From positions 47,610-111,609 of the forward strand of contig CAYOCP010000013.1 of assembly GCA_964402505.1 (NCBI GenBank): a stretch of 64,000 nucleotides of DNA. The letters run 5' to 3'. The first letter of the stretch is position 1, and the number at the start of each line of letters is the position of its first letter. Below the pieces are notes generated by a model. The model was not told where the DNA came from. It made no database searches and was given only the letters and a program-made list of their open reading frames with translations. A program made the position numbers and the translations under genes. This DNA comes from SLRI01 sp964402505 (lineage in GTDB: Bacteria; Pseudomonadota; Alphaproteobacteria; Geminicoccales; Geminicoccaceae). Positions 61,624-64,000 of the stretch are shown here, in pieces.

Positions 61624-63113
61624 CCGCCATTCACCTTTCGACCACGGACGGTCGGCAGATTTCGTTCGTCGACGTGATGATCGGCCAGGGCGGCATGAAG
61701 GACGTCTACATGAGTCCTGGCCGCGACTACGTGGTCGCGTTCTTCCGCGACAAGCTCGACCCCACCGCCAGGGAGCGGCTGAGATCCATCGTCACGACCT
61801 ATCGGGACGGCATCTTCGAGCGCGAAGGCGGCGACTACTGGCGGAACCTCTTCTGCTGGCCCACCGGCATCGTCGAGCACGACAGTCTTCTCGGTGTCGT
61901 CGTGCCGGTCTACCCGCCGCACTTCTTCTTCGAGCACGGTTCCGTCAACGGCGATTTCCTCGGCATCCGCGGCAAGGAGAAGGAGGGAAAGTGGTTCGCC
62001 AGCGCGTCGAACCGGTCACGCTTCCTCGATCCGCGGGAGAAGGGCGACTGGCTGAGCTATCTGCGCATCTGCCTCCTGATCAGCCGCGCCGTCCGCCGGC
62101 TGCACGCCGCCGGCCTCGCCCATAGCGACCTCTCCTACAAGAACGTGCTTGTGGACCCGGCCGGCGGGCACGCCTGCATCATCGACATCGACGGACTCGT
62201 CGTGCCCGGCAAGTTCCCGCCGGACGTCGTCGGCACCCCCGATTTCATCGCCCCGGAAGTCGTCGCCACCCAGCACCTCGACCGCAACGATCCGGCCCGC
62301 AAGCTGCCCTCCATATTGACCGACCGGCATGCGCTGGCGGTGCTGATCTACATGTATCTCCTCTATCGACACCCGCTGCGCGGCTCCAGGGTCAACGACA
62401 TCGATGCGGCCAGGGACGAGGAGCTGTCGATGGGACGGCAAGCGCTCTTTGTCGAGCACCCGAAGGATCACAGCAACCGCATCCGCGTCGACCAGGTACG
62501 CGCCTCAGAGCTGCCCTGGGCCGACACTGACAGGTTGCCTTTCACGATGGCGGGCCCACTGCTCGCCGAGCTATTCCAGAAAGCCTTCGTTGATGGCCTG
62601 CACGACCCGCGGCATCGCCCGACGGCGCAGGAATGGGAGAATGCGCTGGTGCGTACCGTCGACCTGATCCAGCCTTGCGCCAATGCCGCCTGCGAGATGC
62701 GCTGGTACGTCTTCGACAATACCACCAGACCCACCTGCCCGTTCTGCGGCACTCGCCATGTCGGCAAGCTGCCGGTCCTGAACCTCTACTCCAGCCGCCA
62801 CAGCGGCAAGTTCCTGCCCGACAACCACCGGCTCATGGTCTGGAGTGGGCAGTCGCTCCACGCATGGCACGTCAACCGCCGCATCTTCCCCAACGAGCGT
62901 CTCGGAACCGAGCAGAAGAGGCGCGTCGGCTATTTTCAGCACCATCAGGACGCGTGGTATCTGGTCAATGAGCGGATGCACGAGATGCACGACATCTGCG
63001 CCGGCAAGGACGTGCCGGTCGGCGGTCACGTCCGTCTCGCCGATGGCGGCCGGATTCTCCTGTCGCGCGATGACGGTGGCCGGCTCGTGCAGGTGCAGCT
63101 GATCGACACATGA
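61620..63113 (+). CDS. TerY-P triad serine/threonine protein kinase with zinc ribbon
   Basis: 497 residues. A kinase domain: Gly-rich IGQGGMKDVY (21-30), HSDLSYKNVL with Asp170 and Asn175 in place of HRDxxxxN, and IDIDG (Asp191) for DFG; GTPDFIAPEV is the APE region. The usual VAIK Lys is not obvious (VVAFFRDK; Lys45 may serve). A zinc ribbon follows (Cys353, 358, 373, 376), then about 120 residues of beta-rich tail. ATGA overlap with the phosphatase gene. Known from TerY-type stress systems. Confidence 0.9.
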   Translation: MTAIHLSTTDGRQISFVDVMIGQGGMKDVYMSPGRDYVVAFFRDKLDPTARERLRSIVTTYRDGIFEREGGDYWRNLFCWPTGIVEHDSLLGVVVPVYPPHFFFEHGSVNGDFLGIRGKEKEGKWFASASNRSRFLDPREKGDWLSYLRICLLISRAVRRLHAAGLAHSDLSYKNVLVDPAGGHACIIDIDGLVVPGKFPPDVVGTPDFIAPEVVATQHLDRNDPARKLPSILTDRHALAVLIYMYLLYRHPLRGSRVNDIDAARDEELSMGRQALFVEHPKDHSNRIRVDQVRASELPWADTDRLPFTMAGPLLAELFQKAFVDGLHDPRHRPTAQEWENALVRTVDLIQPCANAACEMRWYVFDNTTRPTCPFCGTRHVGKLPVLNLYSSRHSGKFLPDNHRLMVWSGQSLHAWHVNRRIFPNERLGTEQKRRVGYFQHHQDAWYLVNERMHEMHDICAGKDVPVGGHVRLADGGRILLSRDDGGRLVQVQLIDT

Positions 63114-63403
63114 CCTCTGCGGGCGGCTCCTTCTCGATGCCGATCAATGCCACGACCGCTTGAACCTCCAGAGCATCAGGCTGCTGGCATCCTCGACGGG
63201 AACCTTGATGGTCAGCAGCCATCCGCATCGCGCCCGACCTCGCCTGCAGCCGTCCATCGACTGCCTCTCCAGCTCCTCAAATGGAGCCCCGTAGGGCAGC
63301 GCTCACCCGCGCGGCCGCCCTGGGAACAGGCAAAAACAGGCGCAGCGAGCAAAAGCCCGCCAACCGGCCAAGAACCGGCCATCAATGCTCGTGAAGATGA
63401 GGA

Positions 63404-63922
63404 TTGCGCGCACTGCCATCTGCTTTCGTCGCCTCCCGCCGCGCGACGGAGCACGACATGGGCACTGCGGCCGCCGCTGCGGGAGGACGCGCAGAAGCGC
63501 TGCCGGCGCATCGTCGAGCCCCTGCTGCATCTGTCGGAGGACGAGTGCCCGAGCGGGCTGGACGTGTGGCGAGCGGCGACGCTCGTCGAGCGAACCGGAG
63601 CCTCGTTATCGTCCTGGCGCTCGTGATGGCCGTCGCGCTCACCGCCCTCCTCGGCTGGCGGGAACGCCTCATGCAAAGCGTTTCGAAAGACAGCGCAGCC
63701 CACTTCGCCCGACCCTTCATCGCCCTCGCCAGCGAGTGCCTCGAGCAGGTTGCCGCCGCCCTCGTCCGAGTCTGGCGCGACCACATCCCGGACGTGCGGG
63801 GGAGCCGCATCGTCGACCGGGCGATCGGCAGCAGCGAGGGCGTGACAGTGCCCGCGTCGGCCAGGGCCGTCGTCCTCGCCTTCGACAGCCCGCCCGGCAC
63901 CAGGTTGTCACCCGTGTCTTAG
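63404..63922 (+). CDS. hypothetical single-pass membrane protein, 3' end altered by an IS
   Basis: A frame of 172 codons whose second half looks coding: RSLVIVLALVMAVALTALLG is a clear membrane helix followed by an amphipathic region and DHIPDV. The first half has poorer codon use, while another frame looks better there (WALRPPLREDAQKRC to 63626, ending in a GTGA overlap), so two overlapping genes or a frameshift are possible. The last codons come from the IS481-like end. No family recognised. Confidence 0.3.
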   Translation: MRALPSAFVASRRATEHDMGTAAAAAGGRAEALPAHRRAPAASVGGRVPERAGRVASGDARRANRSLVIVLALVMAVALTALLGWRERLMQSVSKDSAAHFARPFIALASECLEQVAAALVRVWRDHIPDVRGSRIVDRAIGSSEGVTVPASARAVVLAFDSPPGTRLSPVS

Positions 63923-64000
63923 GTACGAGCTGTTACCCATGTCTCCGTAAGCGTCCGACCTGACCCGCCCTATCGAAGTGGCTTCTGCTCTGCTGAGATG
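63906..64000 (+). mobile_element. probable left end of an IS481-type element (partial)
   Basis: TGTCACCCGTGTCTTAGG and, after a short gap, TGTTACCCATGTCTCCG are the tandem sub-terminal motifs typical of IS481-family ends. The transposase gene would lie beyond the window edge. Confidence 0.45.

Overview
The DNA is about 70% GC and tightly packed, with many start/stop overlaps and frequent GTG and TTG starts. The gene set points to an alphaproteobacterium, perhaps in or near Rhodospirillales/Geminicoccales: Yej-type peptide ABC transporter, membrane-anchored di-heme cytochrome c, KdsB, ELM1-domain protein, DUF2585 protein, the ligase/exonuclease pair and a ROSE-type thermometer before hsp20. 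The genus is an inference.

Layout. 1-5059 (minus): di-heme cytochrome c, then yejA-yejB-yejE, the last cut by the window edge. 5219-6860 (plus): kdsB-pheA. 6857-7627: MOSC protein. 7675-12450 (minus): a histidine operon hisG-hisB-hisH-hisF-hisA/IE followed by a PAP2 phosphatase, each gene overlapping the next; HisA is fused to HisI-HisE. 12564-15225: an RTX-repeat protein and a small lipoprotein diverge from an AT-rich nested palindrome. 15480-17338: a complete IS1182-type element with 17-bp inverted repeats. 17376-19559: a subtilisin-like protease with a predicted beta-barrel C-terminus. 19560-21444: nearly gene-free, with an IS21-like fragment and an 86-bp repeat also found inside the IS1182 element.

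21445-31555: MlaC, a small secreted protein, alpha/beta hydrolase, YjgR/HerA-like ATPase, ParA, tRNA-Leu(GAG), TPR protein, UbiX, a CheB-CheR protein without its kinase, and an acetolactate-synthase-like enzyme with an intrinsic terminator in its leader. 31866-35305: a CRP-like regulator with a CRP-type site upstream, a Yli-type sugar dehydrogenase, CbpA, and Hsp20 with a ROSE-like thermometer. 35424-42210: family-5 uracil-DNA glycosylase, an acid-sugar route (OtnK, OtnC, a hydroxypyruvate-isomerase-like OtnI and an SDR), with a DNA ligase/exonuclease pair between them. 42430-54444: envelope and housekeeping genes (acyltransferases, GT25, PuuE-like deacetylase, ELM1, DUF2585, EamA, FAD/GcvT dehydrogenase, DUF4139, CorA).

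54593-63922: a Ter-type stress island. It runs TerD, TerC-like, TerD, three tandem vWA proteins (the last with a zinc-binding tail), a PP2C phosphatase and a kinase with a zinc ribbon. This is the TerY-phosphorylation-triad layout with the vWA part tripled. It is bordered by a truncated transposase with a REP-like palindrome on the left and a probable IS481-type end on the right. The most notable observations are the expanded Ter triad, the HisA-HisIE fusion whose HisIE part looks fungal-HIS4-like, the ROSE element, the leader terminator and the CRP-like operators.
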